Source: Gnetum montanum
Taxonomy: Eukaryota > Streptophyta > Gnetopsida > Gnetales > Gnetaceae
Reading direction: 5' to 3'
Assembly: GCA_015680685.1 (NCBI GenBank)
Contig: MNCI01022614.1
Coordinates: 22,302-56,469, forward strand
Length of the DNA stretch: 34,168 nucleotides
Program-made: the position numbers and the translations under genes
Notes under the pieces: generated by a model
What the model saw: the letters and a program-made list of their open reading frames with translations, nothing else
Databases searched by the model: none
Told to the model about the DNA's origin: nothing
Part shown: positions 21,780-31,130 of the stretch, piece after piece
Position numbering within the stretch: position 1 is the first letter of the stretch
How the letters are laid out: each line of letters begins with the position of its first letter

Positions 21780-22815
21780 TGCCAAGGCAACTGAAGTTCA
21801 CACACCAAGGATCACAAGTTGGTATGATGAATTTATCTCATATCTACTTACACAAGAGACTTCTAATAAATGATATCATAGAAAGATTTAGTAGTTTTTC
21901 CACCAAGTCAAACACTAAATAGAAACACAGGAAAACCTCCCATGTTCTGATGGCCAAAAATATCTTGATGGTAGGATATTTTTGGCCAACAATCTTCAGG
22001 AATGCACATAATTTTTCCTGTTCATGTGAGAGATGCCAATGAGATGAAGGAATTATAATCAAAATGTAAGGGTTCCAATAGTGGATTCAACCACTTGAAC
22101 CTTTCAACCATTGGGAAATTGATTTTATGGAACCCAACACTCTCATGTCTAATGGGAGGTCATATATCATTGTTGTTATTGACTACTATACCAAATGGCC
22201 TGAAGCTAGAGTTGTTTCTAATTATACCTCTACTATTGTAGCTTGATTCTTTCAAAAACAAGTAGTAAATAGGTTTGATATACCTAGGATACTGATTTAT
22301 GATAATGAAACTCACTTCACAAGTGTTACTTTTTATAAGTTAATGCAATGCTTAGGGATGCAACACAAATTTATAACACCTTATCATCTTTAAGCCAGTA
22401 GTCAAGAAGAAGTAAAAAATAGGAAGATTAATTGAATTTTAACATGAACCATCAATAGATATAGAAAATATTAGAGTACCAAACTTGGTGATGCCCTATG
22501 GGCATATCACTCTACATGGAAACTTCCTATAGGCTACTCTTTCTATGAGTTAGTGTACGAAAAGTTACCCAAACTTTTAATTCAAACTAAACTCTGTACA
22601 CTCACAACTACATGTGAGCTTGACCTAGATATTAACCAAGCATAAAAGAAATGAATCATGATACTTAACGTAATAGATAGAAATTGAAGAGTAACCCTAA
22701 TGATAAATGAAGTGTACAAGGCATACAATAAACAATGTCATGATGCATTGTAACTAGGAAAGTCAATTTTTGGAAAACTGATAGATCTGGCATAGTAGCC
22801 TCAACCTTGAAACCC
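21780..22815 (+). pseudogene. Integrase remnant of Gy-4
   Basis: All three catalytic residues can be read: Asp in WEIDFM (22112-22129), Asp in YDNETHFT (22297-22320) and Glu in QEEVKNRKI (from 22403). DYYTKWPEA lies between the first two. The C-terminal part around 22720-22800 (EVYKAYNKQCHDAL, then RKVNFW in another frame) aligns with the Gy-3 end. Stops and one or more shifts. The gene ends where similarity is lost near 22815. Confidence 0.75.
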
Positions 22816-22829
22816 TAGGGCCTCCAAAA

Positions 22830-23870
22830 AATTAAATTCAAGGTACCTTGGATGGTATGGTAGATTACCCAGGGACTTANGATTCAAGGTACCTTGGATG
22901 GTATGGTAGATTACCCAGGGACTTACAAAATGCAAAAAGAATGATGCAAACAATAAGAATACAGATCTAGAAATCAAAAGTAAAATATATTGCACACAAA
23001 CTAAAATTTTGAAACCTTATTTAAACAAATAAATAATAAGTTCAAGAATATGTACAAGGATTGCCCATCAGAGAGCAAAAGGGGTTTCACTGGGATAGGA
23101 ATTCAAATCCCATTGAAGCCAATGTGATCTACTTCATGATCTGGGTGCACAACTCCACAAATTATTTGCACCAATATTTGCACACAAAAGCACACTCTTT
23201 TATTGCAGACATAGAGATATACAAGACTCAACCTAAGGGATGCTTAGTAAGAAATTCTTTCAAGGACACTGCTAGCTACTCACTTGAGATTTCTCTTACT
23301 GATGCCTCTCTTAGGTATGCTTGAAGACTCTATTTATAGGAGAGTGCAAAGACTCTTGATCCTTCATACTGCTTATTGATGAAGCACTGACTCTAGAGAT
23401 TTTGTCTTATTGAGAATCTTTTTACAGACATGCTTGGGACACATGGATGGATGATATTTGAAGTAGAGCACATTATAGAGTGTACAAACTATAGTAATAA
23501 TTATCCCCATAACTTTACTTTAATCTAAGTTAGATTCTATCTTATCTGAATTTGATTCATCATGATCAAGATTTCTACATCTATTTTGTAGATATTGGAC
23601 CAAGAAATGCCCTTCTTGTGAATGATATTCTTGAAATAAAGGGTTTAGCTAGTCTAGTTCAAGCAATAGTGGATATCACTATTGTTGTTGACAGTGCTCT
23701 ATGATGTCAGAGGTAGTGGCTATCAAGACATCTTGGTACCAGGAAAATGACCAAGGGTTTTGCTAATCAAGCCATTTTCTTATACTGGTGGTGAGATAAG
23801 AGGATGGAGAAGCATCATTATCCTAAAAAGCATGTCATGCACATGATTGTAATGAGCCAAAAAAAAAAGA
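22830..23870 (-). promoter_or_regulatory. Putative pararetrovirus intergenic/promoter region
   Basis: The minus strand has a TATA box CTATAAATAG (23330-23339) and AATAAA (23199-23204) about 130 bp downstream, as in the terminally redundant transcripts of pararetroviruses. No convincing coding frame lies here. A tRNA-Met primer site (TGGTATCAGAGC) was not found on the minus strand. A 44-bp duplication around an N at 22880 lies inside. An LTR of another element in the same direction could look similar, so this is tentative. Confidence 0.4.
23199..23204 (-). terminator. Poly(A) signal candidate of the pararetrovirus
   Basis: AATAAA on the minus strand in the context TGCAATAAAAGAG, downstream of the TATA box at 23331-23338. 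Confidence 0.4.
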
Positions 23871-23879
23871 AATCTCCAT

Positions 23880-24430
23880 TTCTTTTAGTTCAAATCCTAT
23901 GTTGTAAATTCCTTGGATATCCTATAAGAAACATGTTAGGACAATGACCATAAAGACTCCACCAAGATCAAAATTCATCATTTTGAAGTGGATTAGGAAC
24001 TAGCAAACTAAATTCGATATGGTATACATGACAGTCAGTAGGTTGGTATAATGACCAATGGATAATACCATTAGGATAGAGGATTTCAAAATTTAGATCT
24101 TCTAATTTAATGGAGGTTTTTAGGGTAACTTTAGCATTTTAATCTTCAAATAAGACCATATAAGATCGAGCAATATTGGAATTGGAAGATACTCAATTTT
24201 AAATATTACAAAACATGGTCCATTGGAACTCATGGAACCTTTTAATACTAATAGTGTCAAAGATAGACATATATTGGTCTATACATGGACAAGGTTTAAG
24301 ATGCCTACTTGAACATAATTCCCAACCTTCATTTATTAACAAATCTACATAAGCAAAGAAAACTATTAGTATTGAAATTCATAGGTTAACAAATCTACTA
24401 ATGCATTCTTTTTATCATCTATATATTGTG
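23880..24430 (-). pseudogene. Unassigned C-terminal tail after pararetrovirus RNase H
   Basis: The minus strand keeps long stretches with few stops, for example around KLEDLNFEILYPNG (about 24070-24110) and HVYHIEFSLLVPNP (about 23990-24035). I do not recognise a domain. Position suggests the end of the polyprotein or a separate last gene, where some caulimovirids have a transactivator. Confidence 0.35.
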
Positions 24431-24439
24431 ATTCAAAAT

Positions 24440-24800
24440 CAAAATTAGCTAGACATAAAGACCATCTAATTAATCTAGTATATGCTACTTGATTCAAATT
24501 TTTACCCTATAAGTATTTATCAAAATTTTTAAGGTCACTTCGTATAATGAAGTGTTTTTCTTATAAAAACAATCTAAAATTTTCTATGCCTCTACTTATA
24601 GCTAACAGTTCTTTATGTGTACTATGATAATTTGTTTCTACTTTATTAAATTTTCCACTTGTGTACTAACATATATATCTTATACCATTTAAATCCTCTT
24701 TTAATATAGCTCCCCAATATTCATTGGATGCATCTGTTTCTAGGATGAGCATACCTATTGTTGGCATCCTAAGTTGTGGTAACTTTTTACATTGCTCTTT
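24440..24800 (-). pseudogene. Pararetrovirus RNase H remnant
   Basis: LETDASNEYWGAIL near 24710-24750 has the first catalytic Asp. STHKELLAISRGIENFRLFL near 24560-24620 contains the Glu, and RSDLKNF near 24535 the next Asp. The sequence type differs from the gypsy RNase H of this window (TNASNYALG) and resembles Caulimoviridae. Some stops. Confidence 0.75.
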
Positions 24801-24879
24801 TAATCTTTTTACAGCTACCGTATGTTTTGGTGTCCATGGTCCTACATCCTTTTTTAATTTTTCATTAAGGATATGCTAT

Positions 24880-25800
24880 CCTTAGAAAGATTTTTATAAA
24901 ACCCAGAAATATAATTCAAACATCCCAAAAATCTTTGGAGTTGCCATGTTTCTATTATCTCATTGGGAAACTTTTGTATTTCTATGAGGATATGGTCTTG
25001 TAAGGTAATTTAGCCATTCATAATTTGTAAGCCTAAAAAGGTTAGCCATGTTTACTCCTACAAACATCTTTTTTTTCGAAGGGTGATAAGACTAAACCAT
25101 TCTTATTAACAATCTCATACAATTGTTGTAGATGTTCAAGGTGTTGGTCTATATTTTTTGACATGACTAATATATCATTGATATATACCAAAATAAAATG
25201 ATATTATGAAAATATTTTATCCATAGTCATTTGGAAGATAGATGGGGCTATTTTAATTCTAAAGGGTAAAATAGTTCATTCATATAATCCTCTTGGAACT
25301 GTGAAAGCTGTTTTCCATCAATCTTCTGAATAAATTTATATTTTCCAAAATCTCGATTTTAAATCAAATTTAGAATAAATATGGTTATTTCTCAATCTTT
25401 GAAATAAATCATCTTTGCTTGGAATGTGATGTTGTACTGTATTACTTCATTTAAAGGTTTGTAATTGACTACTAACATTTTCTTTCCATGTACTTATTTA
25501 GCTCTTTTGTTAACATAGAATGCAGCACATGCAAATGTACTAATACTAGGCTAAATTAAACCTTTATCTAATAATTCTTGAATTTCTTCATCACATTCCT
25601 TTTTTAATTCTAGTGACATACCAATGTGATGGGATTTGGCTTTAAGTTTAACATTATCCATTAATTTGATGTGGCACCAATGTTGTTTCTTATGTCTAAA
25701 ACAAGTAGGGTCATCACTGGCTAGAGTTAACAACTTTTGTTTCATATCTCTCAGGCTATCTTCCTTTTTCATAATTTGATTTATTACCCATTGCATATTT
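24880..25800 (-). pseudogene. Pararetrovirus reverse transcriptase remnant
   Basis: The open frame 25796-25551 ends in HHIGMSLELKKECDEEIQEL and LLDKGLI, the fingers entry typical of caulimovirid RT. Further on are VVNYKPLN (about 25455) and the catalytic loop VYINDILVMSKN (25160-25195), with YIND in place of the usual YIDD (codons 25174-25185). QHLEHLQQLYEIVNKNGLVLS follows in part. In life the enzyme would copy the pregenomic RNA. Several stops and shifts. Confidence 0.8.
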
Positions 25801-26066
25801 TCCTTTTTAGTAGGTTTCCAATCAAATCTGACTATGGGTTGGAAATTCCTTTCATATTCATGAGGTCCTAAATAAATATTATTTTTAGTAATGATATATG
25901 GTTCAAATTGTACAAGATTATCTACCCCTCATACCATATCATAGGATAACCATTCTATGGCATATGCAATAATCCAACATATTGTTTTTTAGGGTGTTAG
26001 GATTGGTATTCTAGCTTCTTGAGTGATAAATTTATCAACTTTGTCAAATGTAACAACTAACTTTGA

Positions 26067-26630
26067 TCAATCTTTCCAGAGGTAAGAAGGAATAATACCC
26101 TTTCTAGCTAAAGTGGCTTCAGCTCCTGTATCGATTAGTATGTCAACAGGATATGGCTTGAACCTTGGTAATTGTATTTGGAAAGTACAAATAGGGACTT
26201 GAATAGGATATTTTTTATTTTGATTTATTCTAATGGATCTTATTTGTCTTATTTCTCTTTCATACAAAGCATGTTGATCACTTTGTTCTTCTGATTGTAA
26301 TTCTTCATTTTCTCTAGTGGCCCATTGAATAAATTGTTGTAATTGTTTAATCCTATTGATTTTCCATATTGACCTATTAACACCATCGATGATTGGCTGA
26401 ACAACTACTTGTTTTTGTTTTTCTTCTTCCTCTTCTTCTTCTATGAAGGAATCTTTTTTGGATGATGAAGGGCGATGAAAAACTATATTCATATGATTTG
26501 CATAATAAACATAATTAGAATCCAGAGCCAAATCATCTAAAGCATGAGAAGTTACCACCACAAATCCCCCAGGCAAAAGTTGATCATCAAGGTTAGAAAG
26601 AGTAGGAGAGTTGAGGTTATAGTGATCCAA
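26067..26630 (-). pseudogene. Pararetrovirus protease region, open 187 codons
   Basis: The longest open frame of the window. The N-terminal part has an acidic run (EEEEEEE) after SSSKKDSF, a middle rich in Glu/Gln (likely coiled coil), and near the C-terminus the retropepsin active site DILIDTGAEATLA (DTGA codons 26121-26132). The frame is part of the polyprotein between the coat-protein zinc finger and RT. It stops at 26067, where a shift or stop separates it from RT. Confidence 0.75.
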
Positions 26631-26699
26631 GGACTCATAATAGAGGTCGTTAGAAAGATTAAAATAAGGGTCATGGTCTAAATTAGAGATAAAATCATA

Positions 26700-27650
26700 A
26701 GATTATTTAGAAATATGATGTTTTTGAATGAAAAGAATTTTCTTTTTATCTCTATCCTTGTGAGGACATGTTGTAGGAAAATGAGGACCTTGACAAATAA
26801 AACATTTGACATCTTTACAGGCAACCTTCTTTGGACATCATCTAAAGAATCCTAGATATTTTTGTACATATTTATGCTAAGGTGATTGTTTTCATTTCCA
26901 TTGCTTACTAGGTTTAGATTTAGTAGGCTTTTTATAATTTTTACATGTTTCATGTTTTCTAAATCTTTCTTTGGGACACAAATCTAAACATTGATTTTTA
27001 CCTAATTTTTTATTGAGATATTGTACTAATGTTTGTGCTTGTTGATTATAACACAAGTCCCTATTAATGTTTGTAATGAATTATTTGGTCTGACCAAAAC
27101 ACATTTCTACTAATATTAAATTTTTCTTTTTCAATTCACTTAAATATTTATTACAAAAAGGTTGAGGTAAACATCCTATTAAGTGTTCTTTAGCTGCTAC
27201 CTCATGTGTTAATTTATAATAATGGTACCATTTTTCCATTTCATCTAAAAATACAGGAAGATCTTGTATTTTAGATAATTTGGCTTTAAAGAACCTATCA
27301 TGATAAACTACTTCTACATTACCTTTATGACTTATAAATTATTTAATCAAAGCATNTACTTCTCATTACCTTTATGACTTATAAATTATTTAATCAAAGC
27401 ATTTAAAAATATAATAGTAGGTTGTTTCACTAATTTTTGTTTAATATTTGGGGGAATATGGTTCCACCATCTCCTTAAAATACCTTTGAAATTATATGTA
27501 GCATTAACGATGGCCCTAGTCATTGATTTTTTTCTCCAAATGAATTTGAACATCAAGATGATTGAATAGAATCAATTACATCTTATAATCCTTTTAAATA
27601 TTTATTGTCCATGGTGAATATTGGTTGTTTATCCCCTACTTTCCTTGTTT
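26700..27650 (-). pseudogene. Pararetrovirus coat-protein remnant with zinc finger
   Basis: The minus strand holds CFICQGPHFPTTC (26766-26804) preceded by two more Cys (CPKKVACKDVK), a zinc finger as in caulimovirid coat proteins, followed by basic residues. Upstream are basic motifs (FRKHETCKNYKKPTKSKPSK near 26900-26960) and more neutral coat-like sequence (LTHEVAAKEHLIGCLPQPF near 27160-27220). Stops are frequent. A 39-bp duplication around an N at 27356 lies inside and must break the frame. Confidence 0.65.
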
Positions 27651-28560
27651 GCATAAATCCTATTTCTTCCATCTAGTGTAATTCATCCTACATTTTCTTT
27701 AGTAAAATTACCTCTTCTATATCTAATGATGTTGTTGAGGCTATTGATATAGAACTTATATCTGAATTATTAGAATCCTTTGTATTCACATGTATGACAA
27801 TGTTTTTTCCTTTTTTATCCTTTTGTTTTTGTTTTTTGTTTTTTGTGATTGCTTATATTATTTTTTCTCTTCTCCTTTGACAACAGGTGAATATGTGGGA
27901 AAAGGATAGGAATCGGAAGAATCTTCTAATGGAGGGGCACTAAGCATAGGTTGGCTAATAGGAGTAATTGTTATAGGAGAAGGTTTTGGCTGTTTAGGAA
28001 CCCAAACTTATCTAATTGTAGTAACCTCTTTTTCAATTTTACCTATAGTGGATAGAGTATCCATATTATATTTATTCATGCCATCTAATATATCTCATTG
28101 TAATTTATTTAAATATACTACATCCCCTAAAGTTGTATTTTTCCAATTTTGGAGGCATATTATATCTGCTGGAGTTGTTAAGGTCTTTTTTACTTGTAAT
28201 CTATAAACAGATTCCAAGCTACTACTATCCTCTATTCTTTGTTGGAGTAGTTCATATTTTTTTGGATGTTCTTCAGTCTCTTTTAATTTCTATTTATATT
28301 GTTTTTATTGTTGAGATTCATCCTCCTTTTTATTCATATGTAGTTCAACGTTTTTAATTAAGGCATCACATTCTGTGCATTTATAATGAGAGTCTAATTG
28401 CTGAACAACATGATGTCTACATGGTGGGTGTTCATTTGAACTTTCTACTTCATCTTGTTCTATCACCTATTTTTGTTTGCCTAATTTTAGATGAACTAAT
28501 TCTACTTGTACTTGTGCTAATTGAGTTTTTAGAGTCCTATTTGTTTCTTCTAAATGCTTT
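27650..28560 (-). pseudogene. Variable middle of the pararetrovirus
   Basis: Fragmentary minus-strand frames rich in Lys, Glu, Gln, Ser and Pro between the movement-like and coat regions. One reads TTLGDVVYLNKLQ near 28090-28130. No domain recognised. The position fits the spacer or virion-associated region of caulimovirids. Confidence 0.4.
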
Positions 28561-28985
28561 ACCTAAGGAGTATAAGGAATAGAAAGGGTTTTAAAATCTT
28601 GTACAAGTACTTCAGATTTTACTAGTAAAGGCGATAGGATTTTTCTTCTGGGTTTATGTTGTGAAGGATCAATATCAATAAATTTTGGCAATTTTAATGC
28701 TACTTGATATCTTCATTTTGTAGTGGTTCTATAAAATTTTAGATATTCAACATAGATATCAAAGGTGTTTGCCAAGTCAGGATACTATGTGTGTACTAGA
28801 AGACCTTCAATATCAATATTAACTCCATATTCTATATTGGTGATGCCTACCTAAGTTTTTTGTTCACCAAAGGGAAGTAACATCTGGATACTAGTATTAC
28901 TGAATAGTTTAAAACATAATCTCGTGCCTATTGTAGCATAAATACTTTTGTCTATCATATCTAATGGTAAATATACTATTAACAA
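28560..28985 (-). pseudogene. Movement-protein-like region of the pararetrovirus
   Basis: The minus strand reads LDMIDKSIYATIGTRLCFKL (about 28900-28960), FSNTSIQMLLPFGEQK, VNIDIEGLLVH and FDIYVEYLKFY with three stops in about 140 codons. Position upstream of the coat region is where the 30K movement protein lies, and the beta-rich look agrees, but I cannot confirm it by motif. It is cut at the boundary with Gy-5, so the N-terminus is missing. Confidence 0.4.
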
Positions 28986-28999
28986 TAGCCACTCATCAT

Positions 29000-29017
29000 T
29001 GGCGTCATTGCTCGGGA
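29000..29017 (+). other. Primer binding site of Gy-5 (tRNA-Asp type)
   Basis: TGGCGTCATTGCTCGGGA, 14 of 18 matches to the tRNA-Asp complement, the best-kept site of the four in the window. Confidence 0.8.
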
Positions 29018-29160
29018 ACTTTTTGTTGTTTTGTGCACTATCTAGGACCTAGTGAAAAGTATCTAAATCGTTGGAATGAACCTTAGAGTCATATCCTATT
29101 TTACCGTTACTATAACAAATTGTCAGAGCACATTGTGATTTTTATTCACTAACTAAAAAT

Positions 29161-29181
29161 GTGCTCTTCTCATAAGAGCAC
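29161..29181 (+). other. Perfect 8-bp hairpin in the Gy-5 leader
   Basis: GTGCTCTT, loop CTCAT, AAGAGCAC, between PBS and gag. The same place in the Gy-3 leader (14675-14697) keeps only a TCTT/AAGA core. A dimerisation or packaging hairpin is possible for an element leader but is only inferred. Confidence 0.5.
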
Positions 29182-29215
29182 TTATCATTCATTGCCTCAA
29201 TAATATTGAATTGTA

Positions 29216-30020
29216 TATACTCATCCTGATGAGTATGTACCAAACCTCACCTTCATCCTGCACCAAGATGAACAACTGTAGTTGTGTGACATGGAGGGTA
29301 ACATTGTGTTACTGCTTGATCGAGTTGTTCCTGTAATGGTCTACAAAATGCTCACATGATGTGGTCTCTAAGTCTACCATGGGGAGTATATTGTGCAAGA
29401 TACTGACACTAAGGATTGTCGTCCCACTGAAGCACAACATTTATGGGATTGACCGCTAGAGCAATGCTATGAATTTTTGAAGGGAAAGGGACTTAACGAT
29501 TCTCCATTCCTATTGTACCAACAAGCTAGTGAAAAACCCTTCTCTAGGTATTTTTCATTCAATGAAAATTCTCTCTTTGACTTCGATGATGGAGGTCAAA
29601 ATCAAAACTTGCACTCCACAATTTATAATCTTGGTTCTAGTAATAAAGGATCCAATGACAAAGAAGGATCTAGAGGTGCAAGTCAAGATAGGGATGTAAA
29701 TAAACAGCAAGATCATGATCATGATCGTGATCGCCAACGAGGTGGAAGTAGGTGTTGTGATGGTGTTGGTTCTCCTTCCTCTTCCCCTTTTTCATCTCCT
29801 TCTTCTTCTAGCTATGATCGTGACCATAGAAGGTGAGACCATGATGGAGATGATCAAAATGAAAGAAATGACTAATGGGACCAAAATGATTGAAGGGACC
29901 ATTGAGAAAGACAAGATCAGGGGTGCAGATGTTCAAGAGAGGTATAACATCATGAATGAAGGGTTAGTAGAGGGCATCCTAGGCACCATGGTCAAGGCCT
30001 CAATGAGCCTCTACTTGCCT
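29216..30020 (+). pseudogene. Gag N-terminal remnant of Gy-5
   Basis: Reads HPDEYVPNLTFILHQDEQL, then DMEGNIVLLLDRVVPVMVYK, several stops, and an open frame 29477-29836 with FLLYQQASEKPFSRYFSF, SLFDFDDGGQNQNLHSTIYN, a His/Asp/Arg tract and a Ser-rich end (SPSSSPFSSPSSSSYDRDHR). All correspond to Gy-3 14590-14020. The frame then shifts; similarity continues through a CATCATGAATGAAGGG block near 29948 and fades at 30020. Confidence 0.7.
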
Positions 30021-30500
30021 AAAATTGTTGGCACATTTGGCCATTTCATGGAACAGTTGGTATTATGATTGAAAGGGGATTTCATTTATTGTTTGTTCTA
30101 TATTGATTTAAGAGAGAGATGATTTACCCGTCCAAACATTTTTACATTAAATTTTTTAAAAAAGAACAATGTATGGTTGAAAATTTAGAAGTAAACATGT
30201 AGCTTTGAGGTAATGGGTTGATGGGTGTTTTGGAGAAGTTATTCATTGTTAAATAAAATGTCATTGAGACCTTTTTGGGATACGAAATTAAAGTGCCAAA
30301 TTATTCCTTTAGTACAATAGCAAACAAGGAATTATATTATTTACCCGAGAAAGCATTGGTGGAGAACATGATAAAAATATGAATAATGCTGAAAACAATC
30401 ACCCGAAGAGTCCTAAATTAAAATAAAAATCAAAAGTTTCCAAGGACAAAGCCCCACATTCGAGTTCATCCATAGAAAGAATGCCATCCTAAGTGTGAAC
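30021..30500. other. AT-rich DNA without recognised features
   Basis: After the gag similarity ends there is no LTR end, PBS or coding frame that I can recognise up to about 30500. Confidence 0.4.
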
Positions 30501-31130
30501 ATAGACAAAACACAGAGCTGTAGATGGTGATAGAAAAAGCTGCTGTGTTTGACCTCACTATAATGGACTATACCAGCAATGTAGATGTAGCAGTAGCAGT
30601 GTAGATGTATCTTACAGCCCTGGGCGCTATGTCATATTCCTGGAATTTCTGAATCTCAGCCTGCAAAATAAGATAATAAAACTAAAGCAAGCTCACGAGG
30701 CAAAACGGGAACCAATTCCAGAATTGACCAGAGACCCAAGAAACCCAGATAAGAGCAGAGAGGAAATTCTTAGCCAGAATCATTGCCAGGGGTGTATGCA
30801 GATAATCGCTAGGGCCGAAATCAAAGCTATGGCCAGAAGTTAGATTCTAGATGCACTTAGAGCCATGCAGGACCAACACATCGTGACCGTGAGTATGGTG
30901 ATGCGCAGGTTCCACGGTCCTGCCTTCGAATCTCACCATGGCCGCACGATGCTCATCTTCACGCCCGGCATCACGTCTGCAGGCGTGAATTCTCGGGATT
31001 TGGTCAGAGAACATATCATGCATGCTACCTTTGATTTTTTTGCATCTGCACCATCTACCATTGTTGCACCTGCCGAGCTCTGCTGCTGTTGCTACGTGTA
31101 GGAGGTTTATTGACTCTTGATGGAGGATTT
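30500..31130 (-). other. CpG-richer patch, possible gene fragment
   Basis: CpG and GC are clearly higher than around it, mainly 30850-31000. On the minus strand a frame begins near 31055 with MVDGADAKKSKVACMICSLT and continues through FTPADVMPGVKMSIVRPW to a stop near 30925. A TATTTTGCAG acceptor-like site ends at about 30663, followed by EIQKFQEYDIAPRA and a GTAAGA donor-like site. The plus strand has a competing 78-codon frame (30865-31101). I recognise no family; this could be a degraded exon or another element. Confidence 0.25.

Larger units (their letters stand above)
16245..22815 (+). mobile_element. Gy-4: gypsy element lacking its 3' end
   Basis: Plus-strand order: LTR, tRNA-Asp PBS, gag, protease, RT, RNase H, integrase. 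Similarity to the Gy-3 integrase C-terminus can be followed to about 22815 and then stops. The 2-kb post-integrase region and the 3' LTR are missing, and the minus-strand pararetrovirus follows instead. All domains carry stops or shifts. In gag architecture it resembles Gy-2 rather than Gy-3. Confidence 0.8.
22830..28985 (-). mobile_element. Endogenous pararetrovirus (Caulimoviridae-like), degraded
   Basis: On the minus strand the order is movement-protein-like region, a variable middle, coat-protein zinc finger, retropepsin, RT, RNase H, an unassigned tail and a promoter/poly(A) region. A zinc finger before protease, RT and RNase H, with no integrase, is the Caulimoviridae plan and excludes gypsy and copia elements. 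No LTR or target-site duplication flanks it; such viruses enter genomes by illegitimate recombination. Stops and shifts are present throughout except in the 187-codon protease frame. The ends are set by loss of similarity to the neighbours and are approximate. Confidence 0.75.
28991..30020 (+). mobile_element. Gy-5: LTR tip, PBS, leader and part of gag
   Basis: ACTCATCA (28991-28998) is the terminal LTR sequence of this family; nothing else of the LTR is present. PBS, leader and gag follow and align with Gy-3. Similarity ends near 30020 inside gag, before the Retrotrans_gag core. Both flanks are therefore truncations rather than insertion ends. Confidence 0.75.

Noticed and set aside
22801-22995. 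Minus-strand frame with an X residue
   Set aside because: It is created by translating through the 44-bp duplication and the N, probably an assembly artefact.
23060-23078. CCCATCAGAGAGC, another partial tRNA-Met-like site
   Set aside because: Only seven bases agree in a row and the strand is opposite to the viral genes.
23700-23725. Plus-strand TGATGTCAGAG resembling the tRNA-Met primer site TGGTATCAGAG
   Set aside because: It is on the wrong strand for the pararetrovirus, has mismatches, and no plus-strand LTR end precedes it.
16245-30020. Gy-4 and Gy-5 as one element interrupted by the virus
   Set aside because: Gy-5 starts again with LTR end, PBS and gag, so it repeats the 5' part. Its gag is of the Gy-3 type while Gy-4's is not. 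They are different elements.
30865-31101. 78-codon plus-strand frame ending in a Cys run
   Set aside because: No known motif; the minus strand has an equally good frame and splice-like signals, so I do not call it a gene.
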